This document shows, piece by piece, positions 1-7,309 of a stretch of 10,038 nucleotides of DNA (its first letter is position 1; every line of letters starts with the position of its first letter). The position numbers and the translations under genes are program-made. Source of the DNA: Deltaproteobacteria bacterium (GTDB lineage Bacteria > Bdellovibrionota > UBA1018 > UBA923); the NCBI GenBank assembly GCA_016194725.1, contig JACQAW010000033.1, positions 1 to 10,038 of the forward strand. Direction: 5' to 3'. The notes under the pieces are model-generated. The model made no database searches, had not been told where the DNA came from, and saw nothing but the letters and a program-made list of their open reading frames with translations.

Positions 1-2213
1 GCGCCCGAGCCGACCAGTCCCAGCTGCGTGCGCCAATGCCAGGCACGTGGCAGTACCTGGGAGCTCGTCAGCATGCCGGCCACACCCAGCACCATGACCC
101 GTTCGTTTACCGCATGCCGGCCATTCCATGAAAATTTCTGTGAAGTGCTTCCGTACAAGCCGACGCCTCCGAACGCTCCCCAAACTTCTTTTTCGAGCAG
201 CACCCAGGCGCGCAGCAGCGGAATCGGAAATTTCTCGACGACGATTCCCGCCGTGGTGGGCTCCGCCTGCTCGGCCAGCAGCGCTGCGCCGACGGCCAGT
301 GATACGCCGTGCCCATCGTCAGCCTCCAGGGCCGCGCTTCCCAGCCGATGGGCCAGCTCCAGGCCGCCGTAGGCCGGTATCATGCCGGCGCCCACGCTGG
401 TGGTGGGACGAGTCAGGCTGGTGAACGAGCGGGAATGGTACGCGGCTCCGAGCTGCAGTGACAGATGAAAACGTTCGCGGTCCCGACGCTGGTCTTCGGT
501 AAGCAAGACGGGTTTGACTTCGGGGGGCTTGAGCGGCTCGGGCGATTTTGGCGGCTTCGGCGGCGCTTTTGCCACGGTTTTTTTGGCGGGTTCGGGCAGT
601 GCTTCGATTTCAAGCTCCTGCGCATCGCTGAATTCTCCCTGATTTCCCTGGGGGTCAATGCTGGCCACGCGGTAATAGAGCTTCTGCTCCCGGGCGGTTT
701 GCCTGGTCTTGTAGACGAACTCCGGCTTCTGGAGCTTTCGATCGAGCACGATGTCCTTGAAATCGGAATCCATGGCAATCTGCAGACGGTACTGCTCGGC
801 ACCCTCGATGTTTTCCCATTCCAGCTCGACTGCGATCTTTTGAGAGCGGGGGACGATTTCGTCAGCCATAGCAGAGTTGAACCAAAAAATGCCAGCAAGC
901 TCTTCGAGAAACCGTTCCAGCTGCGAAGTCTGCGTTCGAATCTTGGATTTGAATTTTCCCGGAGCCTTCAGCGTCGGTCTGGCTTTGATCGTGAGCTCGC
1001 GGGTTTCGGTCGGCGGAGCCATACCCACCCCGGGCCCGTAATCGGCACGCAGACGCCAGTAAAGTTTCTGAGCGGCGGGGAAGCTGGCTTTTACCTCGTG
1101 CTCGCCGGGCTGTGGCGCAAGCCGTTTGGAATCAGCGAAATCTTCAGTCGCCGAGGTCTCAAGCGTCACAATCGCGCCCAGCGGTTGCCAGCCAAACGAG
1201 ATGGGCTGATCCACGACGGCTTCGTGCTCGTCATCGGGCGTGGTGACCTCAGGCGTGGTGCGCGTAACCGTGAACAGCGTCCCGATCTTGCTTTTCACTG
1301 AGCCGTTTTTCGCCCGAACCTGCCAGAAGCGCGGTCCGTCCTCGGAGGCCTCGAACTGGGCACGCAGATGGCCGTCCTTGTTATCTTTGATCTCAGCTTC
1401 AGTCGCGTCGCTAAGGTCAGGCTGCCGGGAAACAACGACGACAGGTTCGAAATCCGGCGCATATCCATCCGTGATCTGGTTCCACTCCAGCGTGATTCGC
1501 TCGTCCCTCCTGTCACGTCCAATTCGGGCGCCACCCGCTGGTTTAAGGTCGGTGAAGCGCACTGGAAGCGTTTGCACTTCCACCTTGCCCTCGCGAATGG
1601 TGGCTTTTTGGGTCGAGTCCACGATTTTGGCCTCGGCGGCTTCGCCCACCTTGACCGTGCCCTGATCAACCTCGATATCGATTTGTCCGCCGTTTCGTCG
1701 TAAGTGGAACAAGGCGAGGCCTGTGGCATCCTCGACGTGCGAGCCGGCCAGATCGACGCTCATGGGTTGCGTGCCGGCGGTTTGTTTCGTCAGCGAGCCT
1801 TGCACCAGCCTGACTACGATTTTATGGAGGCGTTGCGATTCCTCGGTCGGCGATTTCTCGAGAACAACCAGGCTGTCAGGCTCGATGTTGAGCTCGGCGC
1901 CGTCGGTGAAGCGCACCAGCGCCTGGGCCCGCGCCATCGTCAGAATCGCGTCCTGCTCGCGCAGCTCCTGTCCCGTCAACGGCACATGCCACGTAATCGT
2001 GCCGCCTTGGCGATCACGGACCTCGTTGATGCCCTGCTGGAAGGTGGCGATCAGGGGCAGGGTGCTCGTCTTAAGCTTGGACTGGCTTCCGATATCGAAA
2101 AACAGGGCGTAGATCTCCATGCACAGTAGCAGCGATGCTACTAGCGCAGGTAACCACAGCCGCGATTTCATGGGCTGCTGCTCAAAACCAACCGCGGCCT
2201 CCGCCGCTTCCAT
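1..2213 (-). CDS. FecR-domain, FN3-like repeat envelope protein with C-terminal barrel-like region (partial, 3' end off window)
   Basis: The frame reads open for 737 codons from ATG at 2213 to the left edge with no stop, so only the C-terminus is missing. I chose this start because GGAAGGG lies 11 bases upstream and a TAG in the same frame sits four codons upstream. Met15 (2171) is an alternative that would give a more signal-peptide-like N-terminus. Visible parts: a hydrophobic segment at residues 19-39 (signal peptide or anchor); a FecR-like beta region at about 60-190 (GQELREQDAILT, ALVRFTDGAELNI, VRLVQGSL); FN3-like modules at about 235-316, 330-410 and 458-538, each with a Trp or Tyr beta pattern such as LEWENIEGAEQYRLQIA and LYYRVASIDPQG; a Pro/Lys-rich linker at 539-570; and from about 582 alternating Gly/aromatic strands (LSLQLGAAYHS, FGGVGLYGS) resembling an outer-membrane barrel. 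FecR domains are usually periplasmic. An envelope structural or sensory role is inferred, and the exact function is unknown. The gene is transcribed divergently from the kinase module. Confidence 0.85.
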   Translation of the reverse strand, partial: MEAAEAAVGFEQQPMKSRLWLPALVASLLLCMEIYALFFDIGSQSKLKTSTLPLIATFQQGINEVRDRQGGTITWHVPLTGQELREQDAILTMARAQALVRFTDGAELNIEPDSLVVLEKSPTEESQRLHKIVVRLVQGSLTKQTAGTQPMSVDLAGSHVEDATGLALFHLRRNGGQIDIEVDQGTVKVGEAAEAKIVDSTQKATIREGKVEVQTLPVRFTDLKPAGGARIGRDRRDERITLEWNQITDGYAPDFEPVVVVSRQPDLSDATEAEIKDNKDGHLRAQFEASEDGPRFWQVRAKNGSVKSKIGTLFTVTRTTPEVTTPDDEHEAVVDQPISFGWQPLGAIVTLETSATEDFADSKRLAPQPGEHEVKASFPAAQKLYWRLRADYGPGVGMAPPTETRELTIKARPTLKAPGKFKSKIRTQTSQLERFLEELAGIFWFNSAMADEIVPRSQKIAVELEWENIEGAEQYRLQIAMDSDFKDIVLDRKLQKPEFVYKTRQTAREQKLYYRVASIDPQGNQGEFSDAQELEIEALPEPAKKTVAKAPPKPPKSPEPLKPPEVKPVLLTEDQRRDRERFHLSLQLGAAYHSRSFTSLTRPTTSVGAGMIPAYGGLELAHRLGSAALEADDGHGVSLAVGAALLAEQAEPTTAGIVVEKFPIPLLRAWVLLEKEVWGAFGGVGLYGSTSQKFSWNGRHAVNERVMVLGVAGMLTSSQVLPRAWHWRTQLGLVGSG

Positions 2214-2311
2214 AACGCTCTAATCCCTTCCATAGGATCATCACTGGCACCTTGCTCGCTCTTGCGCGACATGGACAATGTGCCATACTGATAAAAGCTC
2301 ATATATATTGT
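2214..2311. promoter_or_regulatory. Divergent intergenic control region
   Basis: These 98 bases separate the start codons of the divergent FecR-domain gene and the first histidine kinase. They are more AT-rich than the flanking genes, especially at 2285-2320. They must hold the promoters of both transcripts unless one is transcribed from further away. The individual elements I can propose are listed separately. Confidence 0.7.
2245..2260 (+). promoter_or_regulatory. Candidate sigma-54 (-24/-12) promoter for the kinase module
   Basis: TGGCAC at 2245-2250 matches the canonical -24 element exactly. GC at 2258-2259 lies exactly ten bases after the GG, giving the required GG-N10-GC spacing. The -12 box is TCGCT rather than TTGCA, so the match is good but not full. 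A start site about 12 bases downstream (near 2271) would give a leader of about 40 bases before the ATG at 2312. It would also exclude the longer TTG start at 2252. The presence of ntrX in the same cluster fits a sigma-54 theme, but a direct link is inferred. Confidence 0.4.
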
Positions 2312-2317
2312 ATGGCA
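2281..2317. repeat. 8-bp perfect inverted repeat (TGCCATAC / GTATGGCA), 21-base spacer
   Basis: TGCCATAC (2281-2288) is the exact reverse complement of GTATGGCA (2310-2317). The 21-base AT-rich spacer includes ATATATAT. The right arm contains the ATG (2312-2314) of the first kinase and overlaps the candidate -10 box of the opposite gene. It could be a two-site operator controlling both directions, or a stem that hides the start codon in the mRNA. The function is inferred, while the repeat itself is directly visible. Confidence 0.5.
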
Positions 2318-2336
2318 TATAGGCTCAAATTTCCAA
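2307..2336 (-). promoter_or_regulatory. Candidate sigma-70-like promoter for the FecR-domain gene
   Basis: Read on the minus strand, TTGGAA (2336-2331) is followed after 18 bases by TACAAT (2312-2307). These match 4/6 and 5/6 of the -35 and -10 consensus. The predicted start near 2300 would give a leader of about 87 bases. The -35 box lies inside the first codons of the divergent kinase gene. This is a weak-to-moderate call by eye. Confidence 0.3.
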
Positions 2337-4438
2337 TCCGATACAAGATTTTGGCCGTCCTCAGTGCCATGGTTATCGCAGCCGTGGCGGCCTATCTTTA
2401 CCTCGCGTCGCGGGTCTTCTACGAAGACAAAACGGTGCTTGTTTACGAGTTCAACCAAAACAACGTCCGCACCCTTGCCTCGGATGTTCGTGCCGACCTC
2501 AAACGCATTCTGGACAAGCTAAAGCTCATCGCCGCCTTCTCAAGCGTGGCCTCGACGCAGCCGCAGACCGCCGAGGCGGCAAGTTTTTCCACGGCGTTTG
2601 CCGATGAGGACGAGATCGTCAGGGTTGCCGTGCTTCAGAAGCCGCTCGGTTCCGCCGCCCCAGTCCGGACCTTTACGAAGGTCTGGCCTGTTTACCTCGA
2701 TCTCTACCATAAAGATTCTGCCTATCTCGATCACCTGCGCGAGGTAATTCCCATCCCCTTCGACCAAGTCATTGCCCAGGGACTGTGGGTCAGAAATGCG
2801 ACGCTCGACGAGGAAAAAAGCCCGCCGCTGATGACCATCGCCACGGTGCTCGATACGGGGGCGGCGGAAGCGAAAACGGTTATCTACGCCGACGTGCGCC
2901 TTGATCGCATGCTCGAGGCCACGGGCACCGGTGGCATCGCGCGCGCCTATGTCGTCGACTCGGCCGGGCATCTGTTGGCCAGCTCCGATCAGGCACAGGT
3001 TCTTGCGAATCCCGACGTCTCAAGTGATCCGCTGGTGCGTGCGGGCCTGGGTTCCAAAGTTCGTTCCGAAGTGCATCGCTTCGATGACGGCGGAAAATCC
3101 TATCTCGGCTCCTATTTTCAGACGGGACTCGCCGGTGTGCTGGTCGCATCCCGCGTCGAGACCGGCGAAGTTTTCGCGGCTGCCGAGCGGCTCATCCGCA
3201 AGTCGCTCCTGTTTGCCCTTATGGTGGTCACCGCGGCATTTCTGGTCGCGCTGTTTTTTTCCCATGCGCTAACCAAGCCCATTCACACGATGCTCGATGC
3301 CACCCATCGCATCGCGAAGGGTGACTTCAACAGCCTCATTCATGTCTCTTCGCGCGATGAGCTGGCCACACTCGCTTCCTCTTTCAACCTCATGACCACC
3401 GACCTGCGCGTTTCACGCGACCGCATCGAGGAATACAGCCGTGACCTCGAAAAGAAAGTCGTCGATCGCACCGCCCGCCTCGAGGCCCAGAATGTCGCCA
3501 TCAAAGAGGCGCAAGAGGCGCTGGTGCGCACGACCCGTCTGGCCAGCGTGGGCGAAATCGCGGGGCGCGCGGCTCACGAGGTTTTAAACCCGCTCACCAA
3601 CGTCACGGCCCGGCTCGAAAAAATGCAAACCCTGAACGTCAAGGCCGACCTCGAAGACACCAATCTGCTGGCCGAAATAGCCGCTGCCTGGCTAAAAGAG
3701 CTCACGGCAGGGGGGGTTTCCGCTCTGGTCCGCAGCCTCGTGGCACCCAGTACCGCTCATCCCGGAAAAACTCTGCTCGAAGAGGACATCCTGAACCTGA
3801 ATGCCGTCGCCTCCGACCTTGGCGGCCGCCTCGATGTTCGTCGCGGCGATCTCGAGTTTCTGCTCACCGAATCGGGCCGCATCAGCAAGATCGTCAACGG
3901 CATGCGCCAGCTCACCCGGGTTTCGGGCAATCGACGGCTCGTTTCGATTCACAAAGTTCTTACTGACACCCTGGCCACCATGACCGACGTGCTTCGCAAA
4001 AGCGGCATCGAGGTCGGGACGTCTTTCGCGGGCGAATCGGTCAGCGTGCTAGCCGACTCTGACGAGCTCATTCAGGTATTCAGCAATCTGATCCGTAACT
4101 CCATGCAGGCCATCGAAGATGCGAGAGCGGCGGGTAAGTCGGTCGGCAGTCCCGCCAAAGTCTGGATTGAAACAGCCGTTACAGTGCAGTCCGCTTCACG
4201 TCAGGTGCAAATCCGCCTCTGTGACAATGGTCCGGGAATTGTGAAGGAAAATTGGACCCGCGTGTTTGATGCCTCTTTCACTACCAAGTCCGCCGAAGAA
4301 GGTACCGGCCTGGGACTTTCGATAGCAAGACGCTTTATTCGCGCGCTGGATGGTGAGATTATTGTTGAAAAGAGTGTTGAGGGAGTTGAGACCGTGTTTC
4401 TAATCGTTCTGCCGGAGACCCATGAGCAAGAAGCCTGA
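2312..4438 (+). CDS. Membrane sensor histidine kinase (extracytoplasmic sensor-HAMP-HisKA-HATPase)
   Basis: This is a 708-residue inner-membrane kinase that should autophosphorylate on His in response to a periplasmic ligand. There is a membrane segment at residues 12-34, a large extracytoplasmic region at 35-295 with Cache-like features (for example ARAYVVDSAGHLLASS near 210-225), a second membrane segment at 297-318, HAMP at about 319-368, and a coiled coil at 369-405. The H-box is EIAGRAAHEVLNPLTN with H422. The N-box has N592 in FSNLIRNSMQAIED, the G1 box is CDNGPGI (637-643), the F-box is FDASFTTK and the G2 box is GTGLGLS (664-670). All catalytic boxes are intact. The phosphorylation domain is unusual: about 75 extra residues (440-515) separate the H-box helix from its partner helix (ESGRISKIVNGMRQLT). 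I prefer ATG 2312 over the in-frame TTG at 2252 because it places the N-terminus just before the first membrane segment. No clear ribosome site precedes it. There is no receiver in the protein. The gene overlaps the next by 17 bases. Confidence 0.93.
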   Translation: MAYRLKFPIRYKILAVLSAMVIAAVAAYLYLASRVFYEDKTVLVYEFNQNNVRTLASDVRADLKRILDKLKLIAAFSSVASTQPQTAEAASFSTAFADEDEIVRVAVLQKPLGSAAPVRTFTKVWPVYLDLYHKDSAYLDHLREVIPIPFDQVIAQGLWVRNATLDEEKSPPLMTIATVLDTGAAEAKTVIYADVRLDRMLEATGTGGIARAYVVDSAGHLLASSDQAQVLANPDVSSDPLVRAGLGSKVRSEVHRFDDGGKSYLGSYFQTGLAGVLVASRVETGEVFAAAERLIRKSLLFALMVVTAAFLVALFFSHALTKPIHTMLDATHRIAKGDFNSLIHVSSRDELATLASSFNLMTTDLRVSRDRIEEYSRDLEKKVVDRTARLEAQNVAIKEAQEALVRTTRLASVGEIAGRAAHEVLNPLTNVTARLEKMQTLNVKADLEDTNLLAEIAAAWLKELTAGGVSALVRSLVAPSTAHPGKTLLEEDILNLNAVASDLGGRLDVRRGDLEFLLTESGRISKIVNGMRQLTRVSGNRRLVSIHKVLTDTLATMTDVLRKSGIEVGTSFAGESVSVLADSDELIQVFSNLIRNSMQAIEDARAAGKSVGSPAKVWIETAVTVQSASRQVQIRLCDNGPGIVKENWTRVFDASFTTKSAEEGTGLGLSIARRFIRALDGEIIVEKSVEGVETVFLIVLPETHEQEA

Positions 4439-5630
4439 GTCGAACAATAGAATTATCTGCGTCGATGATGAAACCAATATCGTCCAGGCGTATGTCGACT
4501 TTCTCGCGCCGGCTCCTGTGGGAACCACCAAGCGTTCTTCGCGAGGTCAGCCGACGGCTTCCGCGGCCGTCGATTCCGCAACCGACGAATACGTAATCCT
4601 GCGTGCGCACAGCGGCCAGGAGGCGCTCACTCTAATGAAAGGCGAGCTCGCCGCGGGTCGGCACGTCGCAGCCGGTTTTTTTGACGTCAAGATGGGCGGC
4701 GGTCTCGACGGCATTCAGACGATCCAGGAAATCTGGAAGCTCGACCCCGGCATGCATTGCACGATCGTCACGGCTTACCAGGATCGCTCCGTCCAGGACA
4801 TCGGGAATATTTTTGGGCCGCGCTTCAAGGATCAGTGGGATTATCTCAGCAAGCCTTTTACCCAAGGCGAAATCGTGCAAAAAGCACGGCAAATGGTGGC
4901 AGCCTGGAATAGGCTCAAAACCCTCGAAGAAGCGATTGCGCAGCTGACGGCCACTCAGAAGCAGCTCGTGCAGTCCGAGAGATTCGCGGCAATCGGACAG
5001 GTGGCGCGAGGGGTGGGCCACGAATTCGGAAATATTCTTCAGCGCATCGTTGGCAAATCCGACCTCGCTTTGCACGAAAGTGACATCGCGAAAGTGCACG
5101 CCCACGTCAATGTGCTCATCGCGGCTGCCGAAAGTGCCGCGGTCATTGTCAGGAATCTGCAGGCTTTCTCGCGCACCGCCAGCGCGAGATCCAAAATCGA
5201 GCTCAGCAAGGTCATCAAGGATACCCTGGCGCTGGTCAGCCATGAGTTTGTCACTCACTCGGTCACATGCGTGGACCAGACTTCGGTCTGCGCATCGGTA
5301 ACGGCCAACGCCGGCGAGCTGCAACAAGTCTTCATGAATCTCCTGATCAATTCGCTGCATGCCACGCCAAAGGGCGGTAAAATCGAAATTGGCTGCCGCG
5401 ACGACGGCGACTCGGTTCTGACGTGGATAAGCGACTCGGGGTGCGGTATTCCAGCTGATGTTCTGCCTTTGATTTTTGATTACGCGTTCACAACCAAGGG
5501 CGACAAAGGCAGCGGGCTGGGGCTCTCGATTTCGCGCCAGCTCATCGAATCCAATGGCGGAAAAATTTCAGTCCAGAGCGCGGTCGGCACGGGAACGAAA
5601 TTTGAAATCCGATTGCCGGTGACGAAATGA
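4422..5630 (+). CDS. Soluble hybrid kinase: N-terminal receiver plus HisKA/HATPase
   Basis: This 402-residue protein has no membrane segments. The receiver (residues 10-160) has acidic D15/D16, phosphoacceptor D88 in FFDVKM, T117 in IVTAY and K144 in SKPF, so it should accept a phosphate. About 25 low-complexity Ala/Ser/Thr/Arg residues (30-55) are inserted between helix 1 and strand 2. A short coiled coil (163-186) leads to an H-box with H200 (GHEFGNIL, the HEFGN-type variant). The N-box has N306 (VFMNLLINSLHA), the G1 box is DSGCGIP, the F-box is FDYAFTTK and the G2 box is GSGLGLS (363-369). The start overlaps the previous stop by 17 bases and is preceded by GGAGA. A receiver fused ahead of a kinase core suggests it is a middle step of a relay, taking phosphate or control from the membrane kinase upstream. 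That link is inferred. Confidence 0.93.
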   Translation: MSKKPESNNRIICVDDETNIVQAYVDFLAPAPVGTTKRSSRGQPTASAAVDSATDEYVILRAHSGQEALTLMKGELAAGRHVAAGFFDVKMGGGLDGIQTIQEIWKLDPGMHCTIVTAYQDRSVQDIGNIFGPRFKDQWDYLSKPFTQGEIVQKARQMVAAWNRLKTLEEAIAQLTATQKQLVQSERFAAIGQVARGVGHEFGNILQRIVGKSDLALHESDIAKVHAHVNVLIAAAESAAVIVRNLQAFSRTASARSKIELSKVIKDTLALVSHEFVTHSVTCVDQTSVCASVTANAGELQQVFMNLLINSLHATPKGGKIEIGCRDDGDSVLTWISDSGCGIPADVLPLIFDYAFTTKGDKGSGLGLSISRQLIESNGGKISVQSAVGTGTKFEIRLPVTK

Positions 5631-6931
5631 GCCGTTTCAAGTCACTTATCGCGCGCGCAAAGGCGGCGTTGTCGCGCTCGGGCGGCTCGGTCAACCCCGG
5701 TCGCGTCTTTCTCGTGGTCGACGACGATCCGGGAGCCCGACAGACGGTCGTCGATTATTTGGAGTCGTTTGGCTACAAACGCGTGCTCCAGGCAGCCAAC
5801 GGGTTGCAGGCGATGGAAATTCTCGAGGCTGAGCCCATCGACCTTGTCGTATCCGACTGGGCCATGCCAGATGCCGACGGCCTGCAGCTACTCAAGGCCT
5901 TGAAGCTCGATCCACGGTTCAAGCACATTCCTTTTATCATGGTCACCAGCCCAGTCAGTCAGGAGCGTTCGAAAGTTGAAAACGCAGCGGCGCTTAAGGT
6001 CGATGGCTACATCATGAAGCCATTCCGCTCAAACGTGCTGCGCGAAAAAATCGGCCAAGCCATTGCCATGGCTAATTTGCGGGGACGCACTGGAGTGCTC
6101 GTCGTCGATGACGAAAAGGCTACCCGGGAAATGATCGTCGAATACCTGAAGGCGTTGAATTTTGTCCCGATATTCGAAGCTGGCGATGGCAGCGAGGGCT
6201 TCGCCGCCCTGCAACTCCACGTCAACGAAATCGCCTTCGTTATCAGCGACTGGGAAATGCCCAAGATGGCCGGCATAGATCTCTTAAGACGCATTCGCGG
6301 CGATGCGGTACTCGGCCCGACGCCGTTCATCATGGTCACCTCGCAAACTTCCGTGGAACGCATGAAGGTCGAACAGGCTCTTCACGCCGACGTCGATAAC
6401 TATCTCCTGAAGCCGTTTCGAATCGACGATCTTCGAAAAAAAGTCGAACAAGTTACCGAAAAAGCCAAGGCCCAGGCCTTGATTGAGCGTGATCTTACGC
6501 AGGGCGAGGAGTGTCTGGTGCTCTCCAAGTTCGAAGGTGCGATCAAGCTGTTCCAGGGAGTACTCGATTCGGATGCCCAAAATGTGCGCGCTTTGGTGGG
6601 CATGGGCGTAGCGCTCAGAAATCTGGGAACCGAAAAAGCCATTCACAAGTCGCTGGCACTTTTTCGAAAAGCCCTGGTGCTCAATCCTCAATACGACGAA
6701 GCGTATGTCGAGCTGGCACTCACCTTTGAGGATGCGAAAACAGCCGACCAGGCAATCACGGTCTTGCGCGAGGGTTTGAGAAACTGCGTTCTGAGCGAAA
6801 AACTGCATTTTCAACTCGGCCGGCTGCTGCTCATCAAAGGCATGCAGCAGGAAGGTCTGGCCGAACTCTATAAAGCCCTTGAGATCGATCCGGAATTTGA
6901 AGAAGCACAACAGCTCATCGCCGGAAAATAG
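5627..6931 (+). CDS. Tandem receiver protein with C-terminal TPR repeats
   Basis: This is a 434-residue response regulator without a DNA-binding or enzymatic output domain. Receiver 1 (about 26-145) has D32/D33, phosphoacceptor D77 in SDWAMP, T107 and K131. Receiver 2 (about 155-278) has D161/D162, D208 in SDWEMP, T238 and K262. Both look fully competent. They share PFIMVTS, an ER-x-KVE segment and KPFR, pointing to an internal duplication. Residues 285-430 are helical TPR-like repeats (EGAIKLFQGVL, ALFRKALVLNPQYDEAY, AELYKALEIDPEFEEA). TPRs bind other proteins, so output is probably by protein contact. The N-terminus (1-24) is basic and Ser/Ala-rich. ATGA overlaps the kinase stop by four bases, which indicates translational coupling. 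The likely partners are the two kinases encoded upstream. This is a known architecture type, but the specific pathway is unrecognised. Confidence 0.93.
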   Translation: MSRFKSLIARAKAALSRSGGSVNPGRVFLVVDDDPGARQTVVDYLESFGYKRVLQAANGLQAMEILEAEPIDLVVSDWAMPDADGLQLLKALKLDPRFKHIPFIMVTSPVSQERSKVENAAALKVDGYIMKPFRSNVLREKIGQAIAMANLRGRTGVLVVDDEKATREMIVEYLKALNFVPIFEAGDGSEGFAALQLHVNEIAFVISDWEMPKMAGIDLLRRIRGDAVLGPTPFIMVTSQTSVERMKVEQALHADVDNYLLKPFRIDDLRKKVEQVTEKAKAQALIERDLTQGEECLVLSKFEGAIKLFQGVLDSDAQNVRALVGMGVALRNLGTEKAIHKSLALFRKALVLNPQYDEAYVELALTFEDAKTADQAITVLREGLRNCVLSEKLHFQLGRLLLIKGMQQEGLAELYKALEIDPEFEEAQQLIAGK

Positions 6932-7048
6932 TAAATAATATCATATGCTTAACTATACCTTAGCATTTTGCGCGGGTCTTGGTATATATTGTTGGGCGCC
7001 GGCATTGAGCCAGGAATGGTGATGTTGCTGTGTGTAAAAGGGGAACGC
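6932..7048 (+). promoter_or_regulatory. Intergenic gap before ntrY, likely promoter-bearing
   Basis: This AT-rich gap of 117 bases separates the three-gene module from ntrY. I see no hairpin plus T-run that would be an intrinsic terminator. TATATATTGT (6983-6992) repeats a 10-mer from the other intergenic region (2302-2311), but no convincing -35 partner or GG-N10-GC element was found. Toward the 3' end, AAAGGGGAA (7036-7044) is a strong ribosome site for a TTG at 7049. A separate AGGA (7012-7015) precedes an in-frame ATG at 7022. Confidence 0.35.
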
Positions 7049-7309
7049 TTGGCCGAGACCAATAGAAAACTGCATGATGCGCTGGACCCGCGTGAAGCTG
7101 CCAAACGGCATCGCGAAAAATTACTGATACTCGGTGTCGCGGCTCTTTTCGTTTTGACGACGTATTTCGAAATTCGACTTTCGAATCTGTCGAACCGCCT
7201 GCCCTTCGTGAACTCGATTTTCTTTTTCGGCCTCATCAATTTCAACATCGTCCTGCTCATGGTGCTGGCTTTTCTGGTCCTGCGCAACATGGGCAAGCTG
7301 TTCCCCTGA
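7049..7309 (+). CDS. ntrY: NtrY-like sensor kinase, N-terminal fragment (frame-disrupted)
   Basis: This piece encodes the N-terminal membrane part of an NtrY-type kinase and ends at TGA 7307-7309. From TTG 7049 it is 86 residues: a charged, cytoplasmic-looking N-terminus (residues 2-23), a first membrane segment (24-42, LLILGVAALFVLTTYFEI) and a second ending in LLMVLAFLVLRNMGKLF. I favour TTG 7049 for its AAAGGGGAA site. ATG 7022 or 7016 and TTG 6968 are in-frame alternatives with less protein-like extensions. In NtrY relatives the RN-x-x-KLF segment continues into a basic ERRR...LG...LRTKL stretch and a third membrane helix. Here the frame stops one residue after KLF, while the third helix lies immediately downstream in another frame. 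It is therefore a broken 5' part of the gene that follows, not a separate gene. By itself it would be an inert two-helix membrane peptide. Confidence 0.75.
   Translation: MAETNRKLHDALDPREAAKRHREKLLILGVAALFVLTTYFEIRLSNLSNRLPFVNSIFFFGLINFNIVLLMVLAFLVLRNMGKLFP

Noticed and set aside
413..1729. Short minus-strand ORFs at 413-898 and 1295-1729 as separate genes
   Set aside because: They are in a different frame from the continuous minus-strand coding frame and read as Ser/Arg/Pro-rich shadow translations.
465..2129. Series of long plus-strand ORFs (for example 465-1301, 1240-1665, 1704-2129)
   Set aside because: They lie opposite one continuous 737-codon minus-strand frame with recognisable FecR and FN3-like sequence. 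Their own translations show no domain and break into several overlapping frames.
2252..2311. Longer N-terminus for the membrane kinase from TTG 2252
   Set aside because: It has no ribosome site, adds 20 residues before a normal membrane-segment N-terminus, and would start inside the candidate sigma-54 promoter.
6932..6980. Intrinsic terminator after the tandem-receiver gene
   Set aside because: No stable stem followed by a T-run is visible, so read-through into ntrY cannot be excluded.
2302..6992. Shared 10-mer TATATATTGT in both intergenic regions (2302-2311 and 6983-6992) as a common operator
   Set aside because: It is AT-only apart from one G, has no shared flanks and sits at different distances from the start codons. 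Chance is likely in AT-rich gaps.
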